DNA from: Ramlibacter tataouinensis
GTDB lineage: Bacteria > Pseudomonadota > Gammaproteobacteria > Burkholderiales > Burkholderiaceae_C
Assembly: GCF_001580455.1 (NCBI RefSeq)
Contig: NZ_CP010951.1
Coordinates: 2,294,001-2,358,000 of the forward strand
DNA length: 64,000 nt
Reading direction: 5' to 3'
Shown: one piece after another, positions 50,351-59,311 of the stretch
Position numbering within the stretch: position 1 is the stretch's first letter
How the letters are laid out: every line of letters begins with the position of its first letter
Position numbers and translations under genes: made by a program
The notes under the pieces: generated by a model
What the model saw: only the letters and a program-made list of their open reading frames with translations
What the model was told of the DNA's origin: nothing
The model's database searches: none

Positions 50351-50941
50351 ATGAAGCTGTACTACACCCCCGGCTATTGCTCGCTCGCCGTGCACATCGC
50401 GCTGCGCGAGGCGGGCGCCGAGTTCGCGCTGGAAAAGGTCGACACCGCCTCGCCCGAATTCCGCGCGATCAACCCGCGCGGCTACGTCCCGGTGCTGGAA
50501 CTGGACGACGGCAGCCGCCACACCGAAGCGGCCGCGTTGCTGCAGTACGTCGGCGACCTCGCGCCGGGCAAGGGGCTGATGCCGGCCGCCGGCAGCCGCG
50601 CGCGCTTCGAGGCGCTGCAGTGGCTGACCTTCATCTCGAGCGAGCTGCACAAGCAGTTCAGCCCCTGGCTGTTCCACAAGGAGACGGCCGACACGACCCG
50701 CAAGGCAGTGCAGGACAAGATCGCCGCCCGCCTGGCCGAGCTCGATGCCCGGCTGGCACGCCGCGAGTGGCTGTTGGGCGGCACTTTCAGCGTCGCCGAC
50801 GCCTACCTGTTCGCGATCGTGAACTGGGCGCCCTGGGTCGGCTTGAGCCTGAAGGCCTATCCCGCCCTGGCGGCGTACATGGACCGCGTGCGTTCGCGCA
50901 GCCAGGTGCGCGCGGCGCTCGAAGCCGAAGGCCTGAAGTGA
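50351..50941 (+). CDS. gst: Glutathione S-transferase, beta-class-like
   Basis: The 196-residue protein has the thioredoxin-like N-terminal domain MKLYYTPGYCSLAVHIAL, with Cys10 as in beta-class bacterial GSTs (GACSL-type motif), NPRGYVPVLELDDG with the cis-Pro, and TEAAALLQY. The helical C-terminal domain holds WLLGGTFSVADAYLF with the conserved Asp. It conjugates or reduces via glutathione. An AAAGGAAT site lies about 7 bases upstream. A divergent LysR is the likely regulator. Confidence 0.93.
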   Translation: MKLYYTPGYCSLAVHIALREAGAEFALEKVDTASPEFRAINPRGYVPVLELDDGSRHTEAAALLQYVGDLAPGKGLMPAAGSRARFEALQWLTFISSELHKQFSPWLFHKETADTTRKAVQDKIAARLAELDARLARREWLLGGTFSVADAYLFAIVNWAPWVGLSLKAYPALAAYMDRVRSRSQVRAALEAEGLK

Positions 50942-50985
50942 CGCGGCGGCGCCCGCCCGCCGCGATGCGCGCGATCGCCTGAGGT

Positions 50986-53409
50986 TCAGGCGGCCAGCGG
51001 CTCGCTGCGCTCCTGCACCAGCGCCTCCAGCGCCTGCTGCACCACCTCGCCGGAGTCGACCGGCCGCACCATGCGATTGATCACCAGCTGCTGCAGGCTG
51101 CGCTTGGTCATCGAGTGGGGCTGTCCGCCATGGCTCACGAACATGAACAGGGTGCGCTTGGCACTGGCCCAGGTGAGCTGCGCGCGACGCCAGCGCTGCT
51201 TGCTGAACAGGTCGACCCAGGAGCCTTCCTGCAGCGCGCCGATCAGCGCATCGGCCTGCTCCGGCGCCAGCGCGACCCCGGCCACCGTCCTGACCGGGAT
51301 GACCCCGGCGACCCCGGCAGCGCCGCGGGCCCCGCCGGCGGCCACCGGCGCCGCCGTCGGGGCCGCGGTCGCCATCGGCGCCGGCACCGAAGGCGGCTCC
51401 AGGTCGGCGTAGTCGCTGGGCATCGTGTCTTCGAAGCCGAACTCGCGCAATTCGCCTTCGTCCAGCCACAGGTCTTCGCCGGCCTGCGGCTTCTGGGCGG
51501 GGGCGGGGCGCAGGTCGTCGTCGATCGGCACGACGGCCGAGTCCAGGTCGAACGCCTGCTTCCGGTGCCGGGCGCGCAGCTTGAGGACCGGCCGGTGCAG
51601 GCGCTCGAGCGCCTGGAAGAACACCTGCGTCTGCGAGGGCGCATGGCCCAGCAGGTCGAGGCCGGCACGCAGCTTGACCAGCACGCGCGGGATCACGTCG
51701 AAGGCGCGCGCCGGGTCGCGCAGCGTCTGCTCGCGCTTGACGCTCCACAGCAGGTCGGCGATGACGCCGATGTAGCCGCCCGGGTCGATCGCCGACTTCT
51801 GGTTGTGCAGCCGCGCGTGCGCGATCACCAGGGCCCAGGGGCCGAACACGAACTCCTGCACCACGGCGGGGGTGCCGTCCAGGTCGCTGCGCTGGCTCAG
51901 GTCCCAGGCGATCTGGTCGGCCTCGGCCTGGCGGCGCTCGGCGAACTGCACCGCTTCCACGACCTGGGCACGCCGGCGCTCCTCGTCCTGGTCGCGTTCC
52001 GCCCAGGCGCGCGCCAGGCCGGCCAGCGCCTCCTCGAAAGGCGCCGCATCCGGCACGTCGTCCAGCTGGTTGAGGCCGTTGAAGCGCTCCCGGACCCCTT
52101 CGAAAAACTCGCTGAACTCGGACGAGAACTCGTCGTTGTAGCGGAAGCTGCGCTGCGCCACGCCCTCCAGCAGGCGCCGCGCGGGGTTGTCCTCTTCGCC
52201 GAAGAAGCGCGGGGCGTTCAGGGCCAGCCGCGCCAGCGCGGGTTCGAGCGCCACGATGGCCTCGCGCACCGGCGCCAGCAGGCGCGGGTCCTGCGCCACC
52301 TGGTCGACCAGCTGGCGCACCAGGTCCAGGCCGATGACCTGCCCCATCTGCTGGGCCTGCTTGCGCAGGCGCGTGCGCACCAGGGAGCGCTGGCGCGGCG
52401 CGGCATAGTCGCCCCAGGCCTCGCGGCTGAGTGCCATCGCCGTGCCGACCTCGCGCACCGGCCGGTCCACCGCGGGCATGTGCTGGTACTGCCCCGCGAC
52501 CCACGGCTCCTGCGACGCTTCGTCACCGCGCGCTTCGAGCGCGGCGATTTCCTCGTCGATCTGGCGGTAGTACGCCGGCGCGAGCGGCTCCTGGGCCTCG
52601 CGCGCCGGCCCGAACAGGAAGTCGCGCAGGGCCGGGCCGCCGATGCGCTGGCTGGCCAGCTCGATCCAGCTCGAGACGGCGGACCGCCCGCGGCCGTCGG
52701 CGCCGCCGCGCAGCGGCACCACGCCGGAACCGGTGGCCGCGGCCTCGGTGTTGCGCATCCCCAGGGGCGCCGCATTGGTCAGCACCCGGTAGTCCGCCTG
52801 CTGCACGTTGGCGCGCGCCAGTGCCTGGCAGCAGTTCTGGTAGAGCGTGCGCAGGTCGGCGGCGATCGGTTCGGCCATGTGCCGCATCCACAGCGCCGGG
52901 CGTCCCGGCTTGGGCGCCGGATCGTTCATCAGGCCGCGCAAGGCCTGGGCGATGACCTTGGGACGCAGTGGGTTCTGTTCGGGCTGGATGCCGTCCAGCC
53001 CGAGCGCGGAGCTCATGTAACGGTCGAGTTCGGCGAGCGCCTTGTCGACCAGGCTCTCCAGCTGCTGCGCCAGCCGCGAGGACTCGATCGACTCGGCGAC
53101 CTGGTTGTCATCGACCAGGGTGAAGGTCAGCGTCGAGGGGTTGACCATCATGCGCGCGCGCGGCTCGCTGTCCTGCGACTCGGCGGCCTTGCGCAGCGCC
53201 CCGGCGAACGCCACGCGCCACTGCAGCCGCTGGTGCGCGAGCTCGAAGGAGGCCAGCGCCAGTTCCTGGCGCGTCGCGGCATCGGCCGAGCGGCGCGACT
53301 CTTCCTCGAGCGCCGTGCACGCCTGGTCTATCGCGTGCTCGACCAGGCGTGGCGAAAGTGCGACTGCTTCTTCTATGCAGCGAGCGACACTCGTGGGCCA
53401 ACCGGGCAT
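50986..53409 (-). CDS. DUF1631 family protein
   Basis: The 807-residue protein matches the long DUF1631 family of beta- and gamma-proteobacteria: SALGLDGIQPEQNPLRPKV near residue 165 and YQNCCQAL then VLTNAAPLG, followed by a long helical middle and a C-terminal LVINRMVRPVDSGEVVQQAL. It is soluble, without signal peptide. PilZ-like or c-di-GMP links have been suggested for some members, but the function is not settled. It stands alone, 78 bases after glcB on the same strand. Confidence 0.88.
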   Translation of the reverse strand: MPGWPTSVARCIEEAVALSPRLVEHAIDQACTALEEESRRSADAATRQELALASFELAHQRLQWRVAFAGALRKAAESQDSEPRARMMVNPSTLTFTLVDDNQVAESIESSRLAQQLESLVDKALAELDRYMSSALGLDGIQPEQNPLRPKVIAQALRGLMNDPAPKPGRPALWMRHMAEPIAADLRTLYQNCCQALARANVQQADYRVLTNAAPLGMRNTEAAATGSGVVPLRGGADGRGRSAVSSWIELASQRIGGPALRDFLFGPAREAQEPLAPAYYRQIDEEIAALEARGDEASQEPWVAGQYQHMPAVDRPVREVGTAMALSREAWGDYAAPRQRSLVRTRLRKQAQQMGQVIGLDLVRQLVDQVAQDPRLLAPVREAIVALEPALARLALNAPRFFGEEDNPARRLLEGVAQRSFRYNDEFSSEFSEFFEGVRERFNGLNQLDDVPDAAPFEEALAGLARAWAERDQDEERRRAQVVEAVQFAERRQAEADQIAWDLSQRSDLDGTPAVVQEFVFGPWALVIAHARLHNQKSAIDPGGYIGVIADLLWSVKREQTLRDPARAFDVIPRVLVKLRAGLDLLGHAPSQTQVFFQALERLHRPVLKLRARHRKQAFDLDSAVVPIDDDLRPAPAQKPQAGEDLWLDEGELREFGFEDTMPSDYADLEPPSVPAPMATAAPTAAPVAAGGARGAAGVAGVIPVRTVAGVALAPEQADALIGALQEGSWVDLFSKQRWRRAQLTWASAKRTLFMFVSHGGQPHSMTKRSLQQLVINRMVRPVDSGEVVQQALEALVQERSEPLAA

Positions 53410-53487
53410 GATGTTCTTTCCTCCACCCGGCTGAGTGTACGCACTGCGCCGGCCGCCCGCTCAGCCATGGCGGCCACCTGTGGCTTT

Positions 53488-55683
53488 CTACGCAGTGCCG
53501 GCTTTGACTTTCAGGCGCCAGGCGTGCAGCAGCGGCTCGGTGTAGCCGCTGGGCTGCTCGCGGCCCTTGAAGACCAGGTCGCTGGCTGCCTTGAAGGCGG
53601 CGGAGCTGTCAAAGTGGCCGGCCATCGGCTTGTAGAGCGGATCGCCCGCGTTCTGCTGGTCCACCACCGCCGCCATCCGCCGCAGCGTCTCGGCGACCTG
53701 CTCCCGGGTGACCACGCCGTGGTACAGCCAGTTGGCGATGTGCTGGCTCGAGATGCGCAGCGTGGCACGGTCTTCCATCAGGCCGACGTTGTGGATGTCG
53801 GGCACCTTGGAGCAGCCCACCCCCTGGTCGATCCAGCGCACCACGTAGCCCAGGATGCCCTGGCAGTTGTTGTCCAGCTCCTGCTGGCGCTCCTCGGCCG
53901 ACCACTTCGCCTGCGCCACCACCGGCACCTGCAGCAGGCCGGTCAGCAGGTTCTCGTGCTCGGCGTCGGCGTCGATCTTTTCCAGCTCCTTCTGCACTTC
54001 GGCGACGTTGACCTGGTGGTAGTGCAGCGCGTGCAGCGTGGCGGCGGTGGGCGAGGGCACCCAGGCGGTGTTGGCGCCGGCCTTGGGATGGACGATCTTC
54101 TGTTCCAGCATGGCCGCCATCAGGTCGGGCATGGCCCACATGCCCTTGCCGATCTGGGCGCGGCCGCGCAGCCCGCAGCCCAGGCCGACCAGCACGTTGC
54201 TGTGCTCGTAGGCCTGGATCCAGGTGCTGGACTTCATGTCGCCCTTGCGGAACATCGGGCCGGCGTACATCGCCGTGTGCATCTCGTCGCCGGTGCGGTC
54301 CAGGAAGCCGGTGTTGATGAAGGCCACGCGCTCGGCCGCCTGCGCGATGCAGGCCTTGAGGTTGACGCTGGTGCGGCGCTCCTCGTCCATGATGCCGAGC
54401 TTGACGGTGTGGGCCGGCAGGCCCAGCAGCTGCTCGACGCGGGTGAACAGCTCGCTGGCGAAGGCCACTTCCGCCGGCCCGTGCATCTTCGGCTTGACGA
54501 TGTAGACCGAGCCGGTGCGCGAGTTGCGGATGCCGTTGGCGGCGCGGCCCAGGAGGTCGTGCATGGCGATCAGCGTGGTGATCACCGCGTCCATGATCCC
54601 TTCCGGAATCTCCTTGCCGCCGCCCCACAGGATCGCCGGGTTGCCCATCAGGTGGCCGACGTTGCGCACGAACAGCAGCGAGCGGCCGTGCAGCACCACT
54701 TCGCCGCCCATCGGCCCGTGGTAGCGGCGGTCGGGGTTGAGGCCGCGGGTGAAGGTCTTGCCGCCCTTGGCGACCTGCTCGGTGAGCGTGCCCTGCAGGA
54801 TGCCCAGCCAGTTGCCGTAGGCCAGCACCTTGTCTTCGGCGTCGACCACGGCCACCGAGTCTTCCAGGTCGAGGATGGTGGACAGCGCCGCTTCCACCAC
54901 CACGTCGCTGATGCCGGCGGCGTCGGCCGCGCCGATCGGGGTGCTGCGGTCGATGCGGATGTCGAGGTGCACGCCGTTGTGCAGCAGCAGGATGGACGAG
55001 GGCGAGGCGGCGTCACCCTGGTAGCCCACGAACTGGAAGGGGCTGCGCAGGCCGGTGGTCGAGCCGTCCTTCAGGTGCACCGACACATTGCCGCCCTCGG
55101 CGCGGTAGCCGGCGGCGTCCTTGTGCGAGCCATGCGCCAGCGGCGCGCACTGGTCGAGGATGTCGCGAGCGAAGGCGATCACCTTGGCGCCGCGCGCCGG
55201 GTTGTAGGCACGGCCCTTTTCGCAGCCGCCGGTTTCCGGGATCACGTCGGTGCCGTACAGCGCGTCGTACAGCGAGCCCCAGCGCGCGTTGGCCGCGTTC
55301 AGTGCGTAGCGGGCATTGAGGATCGGCACCACCAGCTGCGGCCCGGCCTGCACCGCCAGTTCGGCGTCCACGTTGGCCGTGGTGGCCTGCGCGCCTTCCG
55401 GCGGCGGCACCAGGTAGCCGATCTGCTCGAGGAAGGCGCGGTAGCCCGCCAGGTCGCGGATCGGGCCCGGGTTGGACTTGTGCCACACGTCCAGTTCCTT
55501 CTGCAGGCGGTCGCGCTCGGCCAGCAGGCCGGCGTTCTTGGGCGCCAGGTCCTTGACGATGGCGTCGAAGCCTTTCCAGAAGCGGGTGCTGTCGATGCCC
55601 GTGCCGGGCAGCGCCTTGTCTTCGATGAACCGGAACAGGTCGGTCGCCACTTCCAGGCCGTGAAGGCGGGTGCGTGCGGTCAT
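53488..55683 (-). CDS. glcB: Malate synthase G
   Basis: The 731-residue enzyme condenses glyoxylate and acetyl-CoA to malate. Length is as in E. coli GlcB (723). It shows GLNPDRRYHGPMGGEVVLHG, the metal region YIVKPKMHGPAEVAF, NTGFLDRTGDEMHTAM with the catalytic Asp, and GVGCSKVPDIHNVGLMEDRATLRIS. GAGGAGAGACAC before the ATG at 55683 fixes the start; an upstream ATG at 55767 would add a low-complexity stretch. No glcD/E/F is near. A TACAGT on the minus strand (55812-55817) may be its -10. Confidence 0.97.
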   Translation of the reverse strand: MTARTRLHGLEVATDLFRFIEDKALPGTGIDSTRFWKGFDAIVKDLAPKNAGLLAERDRLQKELDVWHKSNPGPIRDLAGYRAFLEQIGYLVPPPEGAQATTANVDAELAVQAGPQLVVPILNARYALNAANARWGSLYDALYGTDVIPETGGCEKGRAYNPARGAKVIAFARDILDQCAPLAHGSHKDAAGYRAEGGNVSVHLKDGSTTGLRSPFQFVGYQGDAASPSSILLLHNGVHLDIRIDRSTPIGAADAAGISDVVVEAALSTILDLEDSVAVVDAEDKVLAYGNWLGILQGTLTEQVAKGGKTFTRGLNPDRRYHGPMGGEVVLHGRSLLFVRNVGHLMGNPAILWGGGKEIPEGIMDAVITTLIAMHDLLGRAANGIRNSRTGSVYIVKPKMHGPAEVAFASELFTRVEQLLGLPAHTVKLGIMDEERRTSVNLKACIAQAAERVAFINTGFLDRTGDEMHTAMYAGPMFRKGDMKSSTWIQAYEHSNVLVGLGCGLRGRAQIGKGMWAMPDLMAAMLEQKIVHPKAGANTAWVPSPTAATLHALHYHQVNVAEVQKELEKIDADAEHENLLTGLLQVPVVAQAKWSAEERQQELDNNCQGILGYVVRWIDQGVGCSKVPDIHNVGLMEDRATLRISSQHIANWLYHGVVTREQVAETLRRMAAVVDQQNAGDPLYKPMAGHFDSSAAFKAASDLVFKGREQPSGYTEPLLHAWRLKVKAGTA

Positions 55684-55903
55684 GTGTCTCTCCTCGAGCG
55701 GAATCGGAAATTCAGGAATGCGAGCGCGCCGTGCGCCGGAGCGCCGGGGCGAGCCGGGTCGCCGCAACGCGGCAAGCCGCGCCCACCCGCCGGTTTCGCG
55801 CTGATTCCGCTACTGTATTGCACACTTGGAGGAACATTATGTGGCTCCGGGGCGCTTTATTGATGACCCTGGCGGAGGTAATCGGCCCCCGGAGCCCGGA
55901 TGC

Positions 55904-56884
55904 CTAGAAGCCGAACACGCGCTTGGCGTTTTCGCCGCGGATCGCCCGCATGTGCCCCTGCGCCAGCGCCGCGGTGTTGGCGAACGCGCCCTTGGTGTCG
56001 TGCACCCAGTGCGGCCAGTCGGTGCCGAGCATCACGTGCTCGGGGCCGACCACCGAGATCAGGTACTGCAGCGCGCCCAGGTTGTAGGTGATGCTGTCGT
56101 AATAGATGTGGCGCAGGTAGTCGGTCGGCTTGCGCTTCATCTGCCGGCGCGAGGGCAGTTCCACCTCGTCGCCCTTCTCGAACCGGCCGACCAGGTAGGG
56201 CAGGGTGCCGCCGCCGTGCGAGGCGATGATCTTCAGCTTGGCATAGCGGTCGAAGAAGCCCTCGAAGATCATGCGCGTGATGGCCAGCGTGGTGTCGAAC
56301 ATGAAGCCCACCGACCAGCTCAGGTCGAACTTGGTCATGTCCATGGCGTCCACGCCGGGCGGGTCGGTCGGGTGCACCAGCACCGGCAGCCCGCGCCGGT
56401 CGATCTCGGCCCAGATCGGGTCGAACATCGGATCGGTGAGGCTGCGGCCGGCGACGTTGGCCAGCACCATCACGCCGACGGCGCCCTTGGCGCAGCTGCG
56501 CTCCAGTTCCTGGATCGCGCGCTGCGGATACTCCCAGGGCAGCGAGGCGAACCAGCGGATGCGGTCGGGAAAACGGGACTGCGCGTCGGCGACGTTGTCG
56601 TTGGCCTCTCGTGCCGCGGCGCAACTGACTTCCTCGCCCCCCCAGTAGACGTTGGGGCAGGTCAGCGAGACCACCGAGATGTCGATGCCGGCCTGGTCCA
56701 TGTGCTGGATTCGCAAGTCCCAGTCGAAATGCCCCTTCTGCGGAAGGACCACCGGGGTGTCGCCGCGGAAGATTTCGTGCTGTCCGTCGGGGCGTGTCTT
56801 GATGTTGTACTGGCCGCCGTGCTGCTTCAACAGTTCGAGCCACTTCGTGGTGAACATATGGGTATGGACGTCGATGACGGTCAT
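55904..56884 (-). CDS. ACMSD-like amidohydrolase (Amidohydro_2)
   Basis: The 326-residue protein resembles 2-amino-3-carboxymuconate 6-semialdehyde decarboxylase. Metal ligands are seen in VIDVHTHM near the start, VHPTDPPG, ASHGGGTLPYL and GTDWPHW; the VGRFEKGDEV Arg region is typical. This superfamily decarboxylates aromatic or muconic acids with a zinc-type metal. The ATG at 56884 gives the TIM-barrel strand at residue 2. Between it and glcB lie 220 bases that hold only a 22-codon ORF. It is divergent from the Bug receptor gene. Confidence 0.87.
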   Translation of the reverse strand: MTVIDVHTHMFTTKWLELLKQHGGQYNIKTRPDGQHEIFRGDTPVVLPQKGHFDWDLRIQHMDQAGIDISVVSLTCPNVYWGGEEVSCAAAREANDNVADAQSRFPDRIRWFASLPWEYPQRAIQELERSCAKGAVGVMVLANVAGRSLTDPMFDPIWAEIDRRGLPVLVHPTDPPGVDAMDMTKFDLSWSVGFMFDTTLAITRMIFEGFFDRYAKLKIIASHGGGTLPYLVGRFEKGDEVELPSRRQMKRKPTDYLRHIYYDSITYNLGALQYLISVVGPEHVMLGTDWPHWVHDTKGAFANTAALAQGHMRAIRGENAKRVFGF

Positions 56885-56982
56885 GGGGGACTGCTCCTGG
56901 GTTGATACTGTTGTGCTGGTGCTACCGGATGGTGGCGGCCCGCGCAAACGGCTAAATTTAGCTCGTTCACAGAAGGAGTCTC

Positions 56983-57936
56983 ATGAAACGCCGACAATTT
57001 GCCGCCCTGGCCGCCAGCACCTTGGCGCTGCCCGCCGCTTTCGCGCAGGAGCGCACCATGAAGATCCTGGTGGGATTCCCGCCCGGCGGCTCCGCGGACG
57101 TGATCGCGCGCCTGCTGGCCGACAAGCTGCGCGTCTCGCTGGGCCAGAACGTGATCGTCGACAACAAGCCGGGCGCGGCCGGCCGCCTGGTGCTCGGCGA
57201 GCTCAAGCGGGCGCCGGCCGACGGCCAGACGCTGGTGCTCTCGCCCTCGGGCGCGCTGGTGATCGCCCCCTGGCTGTACAGCAACCTGGGCTATGACCCG
57301 GTCAAGGATTTCACGCCGGTCTCGCGCGTGTGCACCTTCGACTTCGCGGTGACGGCTGGCCCCGGCGCGCCCGCCGGCGACATCAAGGCGGTGCTGGCGT
57401 GGATGAAGGCCAACCCGTCCAAGGCCCAGTACGCAACCTCGGGCGCGGGCACCGTGCCGCACTTCGCCGGCCAGCTGCTGTCGCAGGCGGCCGGCGTGCC
57501 GATGACGCACGTGGCCTACCGCGGCGGCGCACCGGCCGCCCAGGACCTGATCGGCGGCCATGTGCCGCTGATGGTGGACACCGCCTCGGAGACCATCGAG
57601 CACCACAAGGCCGGCAAGGTGCGCATCCTCGCCGTGACCGGTGAGCAGCGCAACAAGGCGCTGCCGGACGTGCCGACGCTGAAGGAGGCCGGCATCAACA
57701 TGTCCGCCGACGCCTTCTTCGGCCTGTACGGTCCGGCGGGGCTGCCGGCCGACGTGACCGCCCGCATCGACCGCGCCGTGGCCGAGGCGCTGAAGGCGCC
57801 CGAGGTGCAGGAGAAGGTCTACACCTTCGGCCTGGTGCCCAACCACGCGCCGTCAGCGGACCTGATGGCCACGCAGGTCGCGCACCTGAAGCGCTGGGAG
57901 CAGCCGATCAAGTCTTCTGGGTTCAAGGCAGAGTGA
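56983..57936 (+). CDS. Bug-family tripartite tricarboxylate transporter receptor
   Basis: The 317-residue protein has an arginine-pair signal peptide (MKRRQFAALAASTLALPAAFA, about 22 residues). The mature form begins with the Bug hallmark ILVGFPPGGSADVIARLLAD, then NVIVDNKPGAAG and LPDVPTLKEAGI. Such proteins bind carboxylates in the periplasm for TctAB-type uptake; many are orphans without adjacent TctA/TctB, as here. AGGAG lies about 9 bases upstream. The second four-stem element starts right after its stop. Confidence 0.93.
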   Translation: MKRRQFAALAASTLALPAAFAQERTMKILVGFPPGGSADVIARLLADKLRVSLGQNVIVDNKPGAAGRLVLGELKRAPADGQTLVLSPSGALVIAPWLYSNLGYDPVKDFTPVSRVCTFDFAVTAGPGAPAGDIKAVLAWMKANPSKAQYATSGAGTVPHFAGQLLSQAAGVPMTHVAYRGGAPAAQDLIGGHVPLMVDTASETIEHHKAGKVRILAVTGEQRNKALPDVPTLKEAGINMSADAFFGLYGPAGLPADVTARIDRAVAEALKAPEVQEKVYTFGLVPNHAPSADLMATQVAHLKRWEQPIKSSGFKAE

Positions 57937-57938
57937 TT

Positions 57939-58067
57939 CACTGAGAAATCGCTTGCGCGATTTCTCAGTGGTCTGATCGGTGTGAAGAGGACTGGCAAAG
58001 CCAGATCCTCTTCACAAAGGGAACCGCGCTGCGTGTTACTCCGCGCGGTTCTGGTGCCCCTGCGGGG
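57939..58067 (+). ncRNA. Four-stem structured intergenic element, copy 2 (Bug gene-CoA-transferase)
   Basis: Starting 2 bases after the upstream stop are a perfect 14-bp stem (57939-57952 with 57957-57970), GTGAAGAGG/CCTCTTCAC (57982-57990 with 58007-58015) enclosing CTGGC-AAA-GCCAG, a perfect 9-bp stem GAACCGCGC/GCGCGGTTC (58021-58029 with 58043-58051), and CCCC-TGC-GGGG (58057-58067). TGATC joins stems one and two. The plan equals the copy at 45808, with both sides of stems changed together. Confidence 0.7.
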
Positions 58068-58072
58068 GGTGC

Positions 58073-58078
58073 CAGAAT
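58073..58078 (+). promoter_or_regulatory. Putative -10 element of a leaderless CoA-transferase mRNA
   Basis: CAGAAT ends exactly 6 bases before the ATG at 58085; no Shine-Dalgarno lies between the four-stem element and the gene. Confidence 0.35.
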
Positions 58079-58084
58079 TCACGC

Positions 58085-59278
58085 ATGCCCGACTCTTCCC
58101 TGCCGCTGGCCGGCATCCGCGTCGTCGAATTCACGCACATGGTGATGGGGCCGACCTGCGGCCTGGTGCTGGCCGACCTGGGGGCCGAGGTGATCAAGGT
58201 CGAGCCGATCGCGGGCGACAGCACGCGCCGGCTGCTGGGGTCGGGAGCGGGTTTTTTTCCGCTGTTCAACCGCAACAAGAAGAGCATCGCCCTCGACTTG
58301 CAAAGCCCGGAAGGGCGGGAGGCGGCGCTGCGCCTGGTGGCTACCGCCGACGTGGTCAGCGAGAACTTCAAGCCCGGCACCATGGCCCGGCTGGGCCTCG
58401 ACTACGCCTCGCTCGCCCGCCTGAACGAGCGCCTGGTGTACGTGAGCCACAAGGGCTTCCTGCCCGGGCCCTATGACCACCGCACGGCGCTCGACGAAGT
58501 GGTGCAGATGATGGGCGGCCTGGCCTACATGACCGGGCGCCCGGGCGATCCGCTGCGCGCCGGCGCCAGCGTCAACGACATCATGGGCGGCATGTTCGGC
58601 GCGCTGGGGGTGATGGCCGCCCTGATGCAGCGGGCCCAGACCGGGCGCGGCCAGGAAGTGCAGAGCGCCCTGTTCGAGAACAACGTGTTCCTGGTGGCGC
58701 AGCACATGATGCAGTTCGCCGTCACCGGCCAGCCGGCCGCGCCGATGCCGGGGCGCATCTCGGCCTGGGGCGTGTACGACGTCTTCACCGTCAGGGACGG
58801 CGGACAGATTTTCCTGGCGGTGGTCAGCGACACCCAGTGGGCGGTGTTCTGCGAGGCGTTCCGCTTCGACGACCTGCGCGCCGACCTGCGGCTGGCCAGC
58901 AACAACGACCGGGTGCAGGCGCGCGATTGGCTGATCCCGATGCTGCGCGAGCGGCTGGCCGGCCACACCGCCGCAGAACTGGGCGCGACCTTCGAGCGCC
59001 ACGCGCTGCCCTTTGCGCCGATCGCGCGGCCGGAGGAGCTGTTCGAGGACCCGCACCTGGAAGCCACCGGCGGGCTCGCGCCGCTGACGCTGCCGGACGG
59101 GCGGCCCGCCCGGGTGCCGCTGCTGCCGCTGGTGCTGGGCGGGCAGCGGCCCGGTGTGCGCCTGTCGCCACCGCGCCTGGGGGAGCACACGGTGGAGCTG
59201 CTGGAAGCGCTGGCTTACACGCCCGCGCAGATCGGCGAGCTGCTGGCGCGCCGACGGGCCGTCGCCAGCGACCGCTGA
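58085..59278 (+). CDS. CaiB/BaiF family III CoA-transferase
   Basis: The 397-residue protein has the family III fold signs: PLAGIRVVEFTHMVMGPTCG, then LADLGAEVIKVEPIAGDSTR, NRNKKSIALDLQSPEGRE, and the Asp of SVNDIMGGMFG in the catalytic region. It moves CoA between carboxylic acids (for example formyl-, succinyl- or carnitine-type). With the Bug receptor upstream and LysR downstream it suggests uptake and activation of an organic acid. The particular substrate cannot be told. Confidence 0.92.
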   Translation: MPDSSLPLAGIRVVEFTHMVMGPTCGLVLADLGAEVIKVEPIAGDSTRRLLGSGAGFFPLFNRNKKSIALDLQSPEGREAALRLVATADVVSENFKPGTMARLGLDYASLARLNERLVYVSHKGFLPGPYDHRTALDEVVQMMGGLAYMTGRPGDPLRAGASVNDIMGGMFGALGVMAALMQRAQTGRGQEVQSALFENNVFLVAQHMMQFAVTGQPAAPMPGRISAWGVYDVFTVRDGGQIFLAVVSDTQWAVFCEAFRFDDLRADLRLASNNDRVQARDWLIPMLRERLAGHTAAELGATFERHALPFAPIARPEELFEDPHLEATGGLAPLTLPDGRPARVPLLPLVLGGQRPGVRLSPPRLGEHTVELLEALAYTPAQIGELLARRRAVASDR

Positions 59279-59311
59279 GTCCGTCCCGGCTGTGCGGATA
59301 ATCCGCGCTGC

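Noticed and set aside
51115..55863. 1582-codon open frame on the plus strand
   Set aside because: It lies antisense to DUF1631 and glcB, both well supported by conserved motifs. Its translation is His/Gln/Val/Arg-rich without recognisable domains.
55841..55907. 22-codon ORF with GGAGG site between glcB and the amidohydrolase
   Set aside because: The ribosome site is good but the peptide is too short to judge and no promoter or terminator frames it; left as a possible leader peptide only.
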